Position numbers and translations under genes: made by a program
Origin: an uncultured Robinsoniella sp.
Lineage (GTDB): Bacteria > Bacillota > Clostridia > Lachnospirales > Lachnospiraceae
Length of the DNA stretch: 42,557 bases
Assembly (NCBI GenBank): GCA_900539655.1
Contig: UQCR01000057.1
Coordinates: forward strand, 1 to 42,557
Direction of reading: 5' to 3'
In this document: positions 9,616 to 18,093 of the stretch, piece by piece
Layout of the letters: each line of letters opens with the position of its first letter
Position numbering within the stretch: the first letter of the stretch is position 1
The notes under the pieces: generated by a model
What the model was told of the DNA's origin: nothing
What the model saw: only the letters and a program-made list of their open reading frames with translations
The model's database searches: none

Positions 9616-11139
9616 ATGGAGAGCAGCTGTAAGATAATGATAGTGGATGACGAGTTTATTATGCGTCAGGGAATACGGTTTATGATGAGATGGGAAGAGG
9701 AAGGGTATGAAATCGTTGGAGAGGCATCCAATGGAAAAGAAGCGCTGGATTTGATACCAAAACTGCAACCGCATATCATTTTATGTGATATTGCAATGCC
9801 GATTATGAGCGGACTGGATTTTATTAAAATCGTAAACAGAGAATATCCGGATATTAAAAATGTTGTATTAAGCAGTTATGATAATTTCGAATATGTGAGG
9901 GAAGCACTGCTCAATGGAGCTGTAGATTATGTATTAAAACCTACTCTAAATTCCGAGGAGCTTCTGAAGCTGGTAAGAAAGGTATCGCAGAATATACCGG
10001 ACCTGCAGTTAAAGAAGAAGACGGTATCGGGTCTGGACAAGATGCTGGAGAGATATCTGACAGGCTGTGAAAATGAACTGAAGGGGGCTGATGAGTATTT
10101 AAATGTACTGCCTCATAGCTGCTACCGGCTGTTTGCGCTTCCACTGCGATGCAGGGATGGCAGCGGCGTTGATATCTCCCCGGTGCTGTATGAGAAAATG
10201 GAAGAATTTTTAAACAGCATCCCGTACTGCAAATATTTAAGGTTTCTCCTGCGCCGTGAAACACTGTGTGTGATTTTGAATTACGGAGTGAGGGATGAGG
10301 AGCGGTTAATAGAGGATCTAAAGAAGTTTATGAACCAGCTTGGAATGATTTCAGAAAGAATTCTTGGAACTCTTGGATATCAGTACAAGAAACTGGAGAG
10401 TTTAAAGAAAGATTTTCAGACACCTGGCTTTTTGGAGCGGGAGAGCTTCTACTACAGGGGGATTCATCTGTGCAGACTTCAGGAAATCACAGAGGAAGAC
10501 ACTTTGGAAAAATTTGATTTCCGTAAATTTGCATCAGCCGTAGTATCGCATAAATACAGTGAAGCAATTGAAACTTTCCGCATTTATATCGAGAAAGCAG
10601 TAAAAATTCAGATGCCGGAATATAAACTGAAAAATCAGACGAAAAACCTGTTGTACAATCTTATCGGGGATTCAGATGACCGGGTTCAGGAATTGGAAGA
10701 AATAGGCAGGGAAGCTTTTGATAAAATTGAAAAGTCTTCCTATTGCGAAGAATTTCTGGATGTCTTTGAAGATGCCATGGAGAAAATAGTAACGGTTCTT
10801 GAGACTACAGAGGAAGACCAAAACGTATATCTCGGAAAAATTCTGGATTATATCCAGAAGCATTATACGGAGGAATTGAATCTGCAGAATCTTGCCGCAG
10901 AATTCAATTTCAGTTATTCCTATCTTTCGGCATACTTTAATCAACATGCCTGCGAAGGGTTTAGTGAATATCTCAATAAGATACGCATACAGAAAGCCTG
11001 CGAGTTTCTGAAAGAGTCCAGATATTCCATTGCACAGGTCAGTTCTGTAGTAGGCTACTCCGATCACAGTTATTTCTGCCGGGTCTTTAAAAAGATTACG
11101 GGAAAAACACCCAGTGCATACAGAAGGGACAGTCGGTGA
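9616..11139 (+). CDS. YesN-type response regulator (REC + AraC HTH)
   Basis: Cytoplasmic transcription factor of about 507 aa. The N-terminal receiver domain (KIMIVDDEF, phospho-acceptor Asp58 in LCDIAMP, SSYDNFEYV, KP in DYVLKPT) is followed by a long variable middle region and a C-terminal AraC-type double helix-turn-helix (NLAAEFNFSYSYLSAYF and IAQVSSVVGYSDHSYFCRVF). Start ATG 9616 has AAGGAAG 5 nt upstream; ATG 9598 with AAAGGAG is also possible and would add six residues. It overlaps the kinase gene (GTGA), so the two are translationally coupled. This class usually controls neighbouring polysaccharide genes, making the GH43/GH30 locus the likely target. Confidence 0.92.
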   Translation: MESSCKIMIVDDEFIMRQGIRFMMRWEEEGYEIVGEASNGKEALDLIPKLQPHIILCDIAMPIMSGLDFIKIVNREYPDIKNVVLSSYDNFEYVREALLNGAVDYVLKPTLNSEELLKLVRKVSQNIPDLQLKKKTVSGLDKMLERYLTGCENELKGADEYLNVLPHSCYRLFALPLRCRDGSGVDISPVLYEKMEEFLNSIPYCKYLRFLLRRETLCVILNYGVRDEERLIEDLKKFMNQLGMISERILGTLGYQYKKLESLKKDFQTPGFLERESFYYRGIHLCRLQEITEEDTLEKFDFRKFASAVVSHKYSEAIETFRIYIEKAVKIQMPEYKLKNQTKNLLYNLIGDSDDRVQELEEIGREAFDKIEKSSYCEEFLDVFEDAMEKIVTVLETTEEDQNVYLGKILDYIQKHYTEELNLQNLAAEFNFSYSYLSAYFNQHACEGFSEYLNKIRIQKACEFLKESRYSIAQVSSVVGYSDHSYFCRVFKKITGKTPSAYRRDSR

Positions 11140-12902
11140 TCTGTATGAAGAGAAGCATATGGACAGGGAAAACAGTACATTCCAAAAGTATGGTTACGAA
11201 AATCCTTGCAGTTTTTACAACCGGAATCCTGCTGGCTATTCTTGCGGTTACAGCAATTATTATCGGCATGTCAAAAAATATATTTGTAGATACCTACATA
11301 AGGTCTCAGGAGAAAGTATTTTTAAGGATCGAACATGAGATGAATAACTATCATGAAGACCTGATGAAGCTCTTCAGTGCATTAAATTCCAGCTGGAATT
11401 TAAAACTTTACCTGCATGACGGGGAACAGAGCCCTCAGTTCACATTTAAGATTACATATAAGGCAGATCAGGATATGAAGAAGGCAATTCCCTCCAGTAT
11501 GGACAACATCAGTGCCATGGCAGTGAGCAAGAGCGGAAAGAGCTATCTAAACCGGGAGGAAACCATTATCACGCCTGTGGCAGAGATAATCGGATCGGAA
11601 GAAGCCAGATACGCTCTGGAAAATCCTGAGACGGTGCAGTATATATTCAAACAGAACGGATATACCTCAACTACCAGAAACACGCCGGTAATGATGGTGG
11701 TTAAAGCTCTGCGTGCAACCGGGAGCGAAGAACCATACGGGGTGGCATATATTACACTCAAAGAGCAAGATTTCAAGAGGTTTTATGAATATTTCACCTC
11801 ACAATATGCGGAGTTTTATATGGTGGATCAGAATGGGGTTGTGGTTTCGTCCTCCGACAGGCAGATGGTCTGGCAGCAAATGCCACAGAAAAATCCAGGC
11901 ATGGTCCTGAAAAAAGAGCTTGCTTACTATCATTGTACGGCATATGGAATTATCAATACACAGAAAGCCCTGGGCAACCTGTATAATGAACCGCTGTTGT
12001 GGGTGATCTGCATTGGCATTACGGTGTCAGCGTGTATGATCATATTCTTTATAACTAGACAGACTGCACTTCCCATGTCCAAGCTGGTATATAAAATGTC
12101 AAATGCCAGAAAGACCAGGTATGATGAACATATAGAACTCACCGGATCCAGAGAGGTGGAGGAGTTATCCTGTACTTACAATGAGATGCTGGATGAATTA
12201 AACAGATACATCAGTGAACTTCTTACAATCCAGAACGAAAAACGCAGAGCGGAGATAACAGCGCTTCAGATGCAGATTAACCCCCATTATATCTATAATA
12301 CACTGGCAAGTATCAAATGGCTTATTTTTCAGGGGGATGTAGAAAAATCCACTAGAACAATAGATGCCTTTATTGCCCTGCTGAGAAGCACGATCAGCGA
12401 TATGGATGAGTATATTACCATAGAAAGGGAGATAGAAAATCTGAAAAATTATGTGCTGATCAACAATACCAGATACGGAGATAAAGTTCGGGTGGAATAC
12501 TTTGTGACTTTCGGCTGTGAGGAGTGTAAAATTCCCAAGATGATCCTGCAGCCATTTGTAGAGAACGCATTTTTCCATGCATTTCCTTATGAGGCAGAGG
12601 GAAATATCAAGATTTTGGTGCGTATGCTAAGCGGTAAGCTTCAGATTCAGATTGTGGACAACGGTGTGGGAATACCGGATGAAAATCTGCAGAAGCTGAC
12701 AGGTGAAAATGCCAAGACAGAGCATTTTAGCGGAATCGGCATTAATAACGTCTCCGACAGGCTGAAGCTGTTGTATGGAAGTGAGTATGGAATAAAAATT
12801 GAGAGTAAAGAAAAGAAAGGTACCACAGTTACAATTCAGATTCCGGTGAAAAACCACAGGAACGTCTGGCTTGTTACCAACAAAGATTGCAATCAGGTCT
12901 GA
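11136..12902 (+). CDS. YesM-type sensor histidine kinase
   Basis: Membrane sensor kinase of 588 aa paired with the upstream regulator. A transmembrane helix near residues 22-45 precedes an extracytoplasmic sensing region, a second transmembrane helix near 285-308, a HAMP-like linker, a His_kinase (PF06580-type) region with phospho-acceptor His384 in INPHYIYNTL, and an ATPase domain with VDNGVGIP and SGIGINNVSDRL. The GTG at 11136 overlaps the previous stop and has AGAAGGGA about 6 nt before it; ATG 11145 is the alternative but lies farther from that site. The ligand is probably an oligosaccharide from arabinogalactan breakdown; this is inference from position only. Confidence 0.92.
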   Translation: MICMKRSIWTGKTVHSKSMVTKILAVFTTGILLAILAVTAIIIGMSKNIFVDTYIRSQEKVFLRIEHEMNNYHEDLMKLFSALNSSWNLKLYLHDGEQSPQFTFKITYKADQDMKKAIPSSMDNISAMAVSKSGKSYLNREETIITPVAEIIGSEEARYALENPETVQYIFKQNGYTSTTRNTPVMMVVKALRATGSEEPYGVAYITLKEQDFKRFYEYFTSQYAEFYMVDQNGVVVSSSDRQMVWQQMPQKNPGMVLKKELAYYHCTAYGIINTQKALGNLYNEPLLWVICIGITVSACMIIFFITRQTALPMSKLVYKMSNARKTRYDEHIELTGSREVEELSCTYNEMLDELNRYISELLTIQNEKRRAEITALQMQINPHYIYNTLASIKWLIFQGDVEKSTRTIDAFIALLRSTISDMDEYITIEREIENLKNYVLINNTRYGDKVRVEYFVTFGCEECKIPKMILQPFVENAFFHAFPYEAEGNIKILVRMLSGKLQIQIVDNGVGIPDENLQKLTGENAKTEHFSGIGINNVSDRLKLLYGSEYGIKIESKEKKGTTVTIQIPVKNHRNVWLVTNKDCNQV

Positions 12903-12955
12903 AATATTGTAATATTATAATAGGAAGAAATCCAATATGACAGGAGGGCAATAAA

Positions 12956-13222
12956 ATGATCAGTTTTAATAAAAGCGATGTTTATATAGGTTACTCTCTG
13001 AATGAAATGAACCGTGTCCGGGATATACTGGACAGGGAGAAGATCAAGTATGATTATAAGGTCATTAACCACGGCGGACAGTGGATTCCCGGAAGAGGTA
13101 CTGCAAGAGCAAATTTTGGAAGCGCAGGAGTGGATCCTGCTTACGAACGTCAGTATAAAATCTTTGTAAATAAGAAAGATTATGAAAGGGCAAAATACCT
13201 GATTCATCAAGAAAATAATTGA
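12956..13222 (+). CDS. Small conserved hypothetical protein (DUF2007-like)
   Basis: An 88-aa soluble protein with an excellent AGGAGGG site before ATG 12956. It begins with a short beta strand (VYIGYS), a helix (MNRVRDILDREKIKYDY), then a Gly/Arg-rich loop and another strand-helix pair (YKIFVNKKDYERAKYLI). The beta-alpha-beta pattern and length resemble the DUF2007 'signal transducing protein' group, which has no settled function. It follows the sensor kinase by 53 nt and may be co-transcribed, or may use an AT-rich TATAAT region just upstream. The family assignment is tentative. Confidence 0.75.
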   Translation: MISFNKSDVYIGYSLNEMNRVRDILDREKIKYDYKVINHGGQWIPGRGTARANFGSAGVDPAYERQYKIFVNKKDYERAKYLIHQENN

Positions 13223-13302
13223 CGGAAGTAAATATCTCCTTCATAATAGAACATAATAAATACAATAGAAAGATTTTACAATATACTTGTTATATGCGTA
13301 TA

Positions 13303-13320
13303 AATGAATAAATATTCACT
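13303..13320. promoter_or_regulatory. ArgR/AhrC-like operator
   Basis: AATGAATAAATATTCACT matches the arginine repressor box consensus (WNTGAATWWWWATTCANW) at every fixed position. It lies about 54 bases before the start of the 152-aa gene, in an AT-rich promoter-like region. No arginine gene is visible here, so function is unproven. Confidence 0.45.
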
Positions 13321-13373
13321 TGGCATATAAGGAATCCCGATTAAATCACGTAAGAGAAGACGAGGAGCAGTTT

Positions 13374-13832
13374 ATGGATGAATTAGATAATGTACCGGCA
13401 GGTGAGGAATGGGAAAAAGAATACCGGGGTATTTCCATTAAATATGAGCAGAAATGGGTACGCATCGTATGCGACCGGATTCTGAAAGATTATCTGGATG
13501 AGGAAGGTAATGGCTCCCTGGCACTTGCTGATTACGCCCTTGGACGATACAAGGAAAAGATTGGATGTGAGCTGGATATCAGAAGGCATTCACTTGCAAT
13601 AGAAATCTTGGCACACGTGTATGCCGACAAGTTTGCCGGCTCCATGCTGGATATGAAAAAAGGGCTTGCACCTACGGAATTGCAGGCAATGGAGGCAAAG
13701 ATGGAAGAGATCAAGGCGCATACGGGTGTCATTGACTGCGGAGAAAAGTCCGTGGATTCTAACCGTGTGGTTTGGGACAGTCTGGAACCACTCCATGGAA
13801 TTATTTATGGTGTAATGGGGAAACATGCGTAA
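13374..13832 (+). CDS. Hypothetical protein, 152 aa
   Basis: Start chosen at ATG 13374, where GAGGAG (13362-13367) sits 6 nt upstream; the frame is open farther upstream to a TTG at 13320 without a usable ribosome site. The protein is soluble, mixed helical and charged, with a conserved-looking WVRIVCDRILKDYL stretch and a helical LAIEILAHVYADKF segment. I do not recognise a domain. An ArgR-like box lies in its promoter region. It stands alone between a DUF2007-like gene and a PucR/CdaR-type regulator, with a weak AAAACATTT/AAATGTTTT hairpin after its stop (13831-13862). Confidence 0.7.
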   Translation: MDELDNVPAGEEWEKEYRGISIKYEQKWVRIVCDRILKDYLDEEGNGSLALADYALGRYKEKIGCELDIRRHSLAIEILAHVYADKFAGSMLDMKKGLAPTELQAMEAKMEEIKAHTGVIDCGEKSVDSNRVVWDSLEPLHGIIYGVMGKHA

Positions 13833-13901
13833 AACATTTGCTATTTTCCCGAAAATGTTTTATAGTATCTGTATAAATTTACAAAGTGAGGAAGTGAAAG
13901 A

Positions 13902-14990
13902 ATGATTTCAAGCCAGGTTTTACAAAATGCTATTGACGAATTACGTGCAATCACCAGGATTGATTTGTGTATCATGGATCTGGAGGGCCGTTTGGTCGTT
14001 ACGACATTTGCAGACAATGACATCGCAGGTGATACCGTGCAGCTGTTTGCTGATTCTGCAGCAGACAGTCAGGTTATACAGGGATATCATTTCTTTAAGA
14101 TATTTGATGAGAGAACCGTGGAATACGTACTGATTGCCAAGGGTTCCAGTGAAGATGCATATATGATAGGAAAAGTTGCAGTCTGTGAAATCCAGAATCT
14201 GATTGTAGCTTATAAAGAACGTTTTGATAAAAATAACTTTATCCAGAACTTATTGCTGGACAACCTGTTATTGGTAGATATTTATAACCGCGCGAAAAAG
14301 CTTCATATTGAAACTGAGGCAAGGCGTGTGGTATTTATGGTAGAGACGAAATACGAAAAGGACAACAATGCACTGGAGACAGTAAAGAGCCTTTTTGCAT
14401 CAAAGCCCAAGGATTATATTACTGCGGTTGATGAAAAGAGTATCATTTTAGTGAAGGAATTAAAGCCGGAGGATACTTATGAGGATATTGATGAAATTGC
14501 CAAGATGCTCAGGGATATGTTGAACGCTGAGGCTATGTCCAGTGTCCGTATTGCTTACGGAACGATTGTGGATGAAATTAAATTGGTATCGAAGTCTTAT
14601 AAAGAAGCGAAGATGGCACTGGATGTAGGGAAAATCTTCTACGTTGAGAAAAATATTATTGCATACAATACACTGGGTATTGGACGCCTCATCTATCAGC
14701 TTCCGATTCCGCTGTGTCAGATGTTTATGAAGGAAGTATTTGGAGAGAAAATGCCGGATAGCTTTGATGATGAAACACTGATGACCATCAATAAATTCTT
14801 TGAAAACAACCTGAATGTCTCCGAGACATCCAGACAGCTTTTCGTTCATCGTAATACGTTAGTTTATCGTCTGGAGAAACTCCAGAAGAGCACCGGTCTT
14901 GATATCCGCGTGTTTGATGACGCATTAACGTTCAAGATCGCCCTCATGGTTGTAAATTATATGAAATATATGGAAATACAGGATTTTTAA
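13902..14990 (+). CDS. PucR/CdaR-type transcriptional regulator
   Basis: Regulator of 362 aa. The N-terminal part resembles a sugar-diacid/ligand-recognition sensor region; the middle is the GGDEF-like degenerate region found in CdaR proteins (IRIAYGTIVDEI); the C-terminus is the HTH_30-type DNA-binding domain (NVSETSRQLFVHRNTLVYRLEKL). RBS GAGGAAG precedes ATG 13902. It lies 68 bases before the hydratase gene in the same direction, so it probably controls that gene, in response to an organic acid or related metabolite. The ligand cannot be told from the sequence. Confidence 0.88.
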   Translation: MISSQVLQNAIDELRAITRIDLCIMDLEGRLVVTTFADNDIAGDTVQLFADSAADSQVIQGYHFFKIFDERTVEYVLIAKGSSEDAYMIGKVAVCEIQNLIVAYKERFDKNNFIQNLLLDNLLLVDIYNRAKKLHIETEARRVVFMVETKYEKDNNALETVKSLFASKPKDYITAVDEKSIILVKELKPEDTYEDIDEIAKMLRDMLNAEAMSSVRIAYGTIVDEIKLVSKSYKEAKMALDVGKIFYVEKNIIAYNTLGIGRLIYQLPIPLCQMFMKEVFGEKMPDSFDDETLMTINKFFENNLNVSETSRQLFVHRNTLVYRLEKLQKSTGLDIRVFDDALTFKIALMVVNYMKYMEIQDF

Positions 14991-15002
14991 ATGAAGATAT
15001 AT

Positions 15003-15027
15003 CAGGACCTGTCACAGACAGGTTCTG
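15003..15027 (+). other. Perfect hairpin before the hydratase gene
   Basis: CAGGACCTGT and ACAGGTTCTG can form a 10-bp stem (one G-U) around a CACAG loop. No T-run follows, so it is not an ordinary terminator. It could be a regulator binding site (the CdaR-type protein is adjacent) or an mRNA 5' structure just before the RBS. Confidence 0.45.
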
Positions 15028-15058
15028 GGAAACAAAATAGAAAAGGAGTAACTATCAA

Positions 15059-17347
15059 ATGGTAAAATTATACGATAATGGCGTATACCTGCTGAACGGA
15101 ACAGAAATTGTGGAAGATAATGCCGAGGCTGCTTCCGTTCTCAAAAGCAAATTAGGCGATAACGTTCCTGCAAAAGCCGAGGCTGCCAAAAATACAATTG
15201 CTTATGGTATTTTAGAGAGCCATAATACTTCCGGAAATATGGATAAGCTGAAGGTTAAATTTGACAAGCTCACATCCCATGATATTACGTTTGTGGGCAT
15301 TATCCAGACAGCACGTGCTTCAGGGCTGGAAAAATTCCCGGTACCATACGTTTTGACAAACTGCCATAACAGCCTCTGTGCCGTTGGCGGAACAATCAAT
15401 GAAGATGACCACATGTTTGGATTAACCTGTGCGAAAAAATACGGCGGGGTATATGTGCCTCCCCACCAGGCAGTTATCCACCAGTTTGCCAGAGAAATGC
15501 TTGCAGGCGGAGGAAAAATGATACTGGGATCCGATTCCCACACACGCTATGGAGCGTTGGGAACGATGGCAATGGGCGAAGGCGGACCGGAGCTGGTAAA
15601 ACAGTTACTGTCCAAAACTTACGATATCAATATGCCGGGAGTAGTAGGCGTTTATCTGGATGGAGAACCGGTTAAGGGTGTCGGACCTCAGGACGTTGCC
15701 CTGGCAATTATCGGAGCGGTATTTGCCAACGGATATGTCAATAATAAAGTAATGGAATTCGTGGGCCCCGGAGTGGATAAGCTGAGTGCTGACTTCAGAA
15801 TCGGCATTGATGTTATGACAACAGAGACCACCTGCCTGTCCTCCATCTGGAAGACCGACAGTGAGATTAAAGATTTCTATGACATTCATGGAAGAAGTGA
15901 AGAGTATAAGGAACTTGCTCCTGGAGCGGTTACTTACTATGACGGTATGATATATGTAGATTTAAGCCAGGTAAGACCTATGATCGCTATGCCTTTCCAC
16001 CCAAGCAATACATATACCATTGAGGAGTTAAATGCAAACTTAATGGATATTCTTGCGGATGTAGAGAAGAAAGCGCTTGTAAGCCTGGACGGAGCCGTAG
16101 ACTTTACCTTAAAAGACAAAGTACGCGGGGGAAGACTCTATGTGGATCAGGGTATTATCGCAGGATGCGCCGGCGGCGGATTTGAAAATATCTGTGATGC
16201 AGCAGACATCTTAAAAGGTGCCAGCATCGGATCAGATGAATTTACCCTCAGCATCTATCCTGCAAGTACACCGATTTATATGGAACTGGCGAAGAACGGC
16301 AGACTTGCGGAATTAATGGCAACAGGTGCTATTGTGAAGACGGCATTTTGCGGTCCTTGCTTTGGTGCTGGCGATACACCGGCTAATAATGCGTTCAGTA
16401 TCCGCCATTCAACCAGAAACTTCCCGAACAGAGAAGGAAGTAAGCTTCAGAATGGACAGATTTCTTCCGTAGCGCTTATGGATGCACGTTCTATTGCGGC
16501 TACAGCTGCCAATAAGGGATATCTGACAGCGGCAACAGATGTGGATGTGAATTTCAGCAATCCTAAGTATTTCTTTGATAAGAGCATTTATGAAAACCGG
16601 GTATTTGACAGCAAGGGCGTTGCAGATCCGTCGGTTGAAATTAAATTCGGTCCAAACATCAAAGACTGGCCGGAAATGTCAGCACTTACCGACAACCTGA
16701 TTTTAAAGGTGGTATGTGAGATACATGACCCGGTTACAACAACAGATGAATTAATACCTTCCGGAGAGACATCTTCTTACCGTTCTAATCCACTGGGTCT
16801 GGCTGAGTTTACCTTATCCAGAAAAGATCCGTCATATGTGGGACGTGCGAAAGAGGTACATGCTGCGGAAAAGGCTAGAATTGCCGGAAGTGCGCCATAT
16901 GATGCACTTGCTGAGCTAGAGCCAGTTGTAAATACAATACACACTTTGTATCCGGATGCAAATGAGAAGAATACCGGAATCGGAAGTACAATCTTTGCGG
17001 TGAAACCAGGTGATGGTTCAGCACGTGAGCAGGCGGCTTCCTGTCAGAAAGTACTTGGCGGCTGGGCGAATATCGCAAACGAATATGCGACAAAGCGCTA
17101 CCGTTCCAATCTGATTAACTGGGGAATGCTTCCATTCCTGGTAGACAAAGGTGATCTGCCGTTTAAAAACGGTGATTATATCTATGTCCCGGATGTACGC
17201 AAAGCAGTAGAAGAAAAAGCAACTGAGATTAAAGCGTATGTTGTGGGCAGCACTATGAAAGAATTTACGCTTAAGATGGGCGAACTGACAGATGATGAAA
17301 GAACCATCATTTTAAAAGGTTGTTTAATAAATTATTATAAAGGTTAA
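15059..17347 (+). CDS. Aconitase-family hydratase (YbhJ-like)
   Basis: A 762-aa member of the aconitase/isopropylmalate dehydratase superfamily, cytoplasmic. GSDSHTRYG near residue 160 is the conserved substrate/cluster loop. Cys370 (IAGCAGGG), Cys431 and Cys434 (FCGPC) are placed as the three ligands of a [4Fe-4S] cluster. A C-terminal swivel-like domain follows. Length and layout fit the E. coli YbhJ-type putative hydratases found in anaerobes better than AcnA or AcnB, so the substrate may not be citrate. RBS AAAAGGAG precedes ATG 15059. The regulator immediately upstream suggests induction by the substrate acid. Confidence 0.88.
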   Translation: MVKLYDNGVYLLNGTEIVEDNAEAASVLKSKLGDNVPAKAEAAKNTIAYGILESHNTSGNMDKLKVKFDKLTSHDITFVGIIQTARASGLEKFPVPYVLTNCHNSLCAVGGTINEDDHMFGLTCAKKYGGVYVPPHQAVIHQFAREMLAGGGKMILGSDSHTRYGALGTMAMGEGGPELVKQLLSKTYDINMPGVVGVYLDGEPVKGVGPQDVALAIIGAVFANGYVNNKVMEFVGPGVDKLSADFRIGIDVMTTETTCLSSIWKTDSEIKDFYDIHGRSEEYKELAPGAVTYYDGMIYVDLSQVRPMIAMPFHPSNTYTIEELNANLMDILADVEKKALVSLDGAVDFTLKDKVRGGRLYVDQGIIAGCAGGGFENICDAADILKGASIGSDEFTLSIYPASTPIYMELAKNGRLAELMATGAIVKTAFCGPCFGAGDTPANNAFSIRHSTRNFPNREGSKLQNGQISSVALMDARSIAATAANKGYLTAATDVDVNFSNPKYFFDKSIYENRVFDSKGVADPSVEIKFGPNIKDWPEMSALTDNLILKVVCEIHDPVTTTDELIPSGETSSYRSNPLGLAEFTLSRKDPSYVGRAKEVHAAEKARIAGSAPYDALAELEPVVNTIHTLYPDANEKNTGIGSTIFAVKPGDGSAREQAASCQKVLGGWANIANEYATKRYRSNLINWGMLPFLVDKGDLPFKNGDYIYVPDVRKAVEEKATEIKAYVVGSTMKEFTLKMGELTDDERTIILKGCLINYYKG

Positions 17348-17352
17348 TAATA

Positions 17353-17406
17353 GAAAGACAAAGGCATAGTCTTATACAAAGACAATGCTTTTGTCTTTTG
17401 TTTTTA
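17353..17406 (+). terminator. Terminator after the hydratase gene
   Basis: AGACAAAGGCATAGTC pairs imperfectly with GACAATGCTTTTGTCT and is followed by a T-rich run (TTTTGTTTTT). Confidence 0.75.
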
Positions 17407-17583
17407 GAAAATTTTGCAACGTAAATCCAGGGCGTACTTTAAAATTCATTTCCGCCATGTGCACGCTGTAGTACTAACACAGATTTTACAAAAAACAGGC
17501 ATTAATTTTATTATGAAACTGCTACAATCAGGAAAAGCGGACTGTGTTCTGCTTACGACAAAATGAAACAGGAGGAATGTTCT

Positions 17584-17883
17584 ATGAATCAAATTTATTC
17601 GAAACAATCTTTCAAGGTTTACCGTGCAGATGGTGGTTTTGTGGTACATAATACAGAAAAGAGATTTGAGGAGGGACATACGCATCTTAGCAGCTTTAAA
17701 TCAGCCAAGTATCTGGTGGATCTGGCACTTCATAAAAGCCTGCCATATCATCTGGATACTTACCGGTTAGTCAGTCTGGCTAGAATCAGTATCGATGAAG
17801 ATTACAAGGAAAAGGTTATGGAATTGGTGTCCAATAAAAGAAAAAAGGATAAGTACGTTAACAGCAGGAGAAAATGCGGTTGA
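17584..17883 (+). CDS. Small conserved hypothetical protein, 99 aa
   Basis: Start ATG 17584 has AGGAGG (17570-17575) 8 nt upstream; an earlier ATG at 17563 has none. The protein is basic and soluble, with HTHLSSFKSAKYLVDLALHK in the middle and a KKDKYVNSRRK tail. No family is recognised. It is monocistronic, bounded by the hydratase terminator and its own strong terminator. The clean boundaries and RBS are the reasons to accept it. Confidence 0.75.
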   Translation: MNQIYSKQSFKVYRADGGFVVHNTEKRFEEGHTHLSSFKSAKYLVDLALHKSLPYHLDTYRLVSLARISIDEDYKEKVMELVSNKRKKDKYVNSRRKCG

Positions 17884-17927
17884 TCAGACAGTGTTGTAAT
17901 GCATTATGGCACTTATAGAAACATGGG

Positions 17928-17966
17928 GAGTTGTCGCTTAATAGGGAAAAGCGGCAGCTCTTTTTT
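17928..17966 (+). terminator. Strong intrinsic terminator
   Basis: GAGTTGTCGCTT (17928-17939) pairs with AAGCGGCAGCTC (17949-17960) and is followed by TTTTTT. It ends the 99-aa gene's transcript. Confidence 0.9.
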
Positions 17967-18093
17967 GGCGTTCACAGAATTTTCAGAAAAAAAACACATT
18001 TTAATCTAATAAAAAACACATTTGTCTCGTAATTTAGATAGGAGCAAACACGCTCCAGGAAGTTGATATGTGAATGATAAAGGAGGAAGAAGT

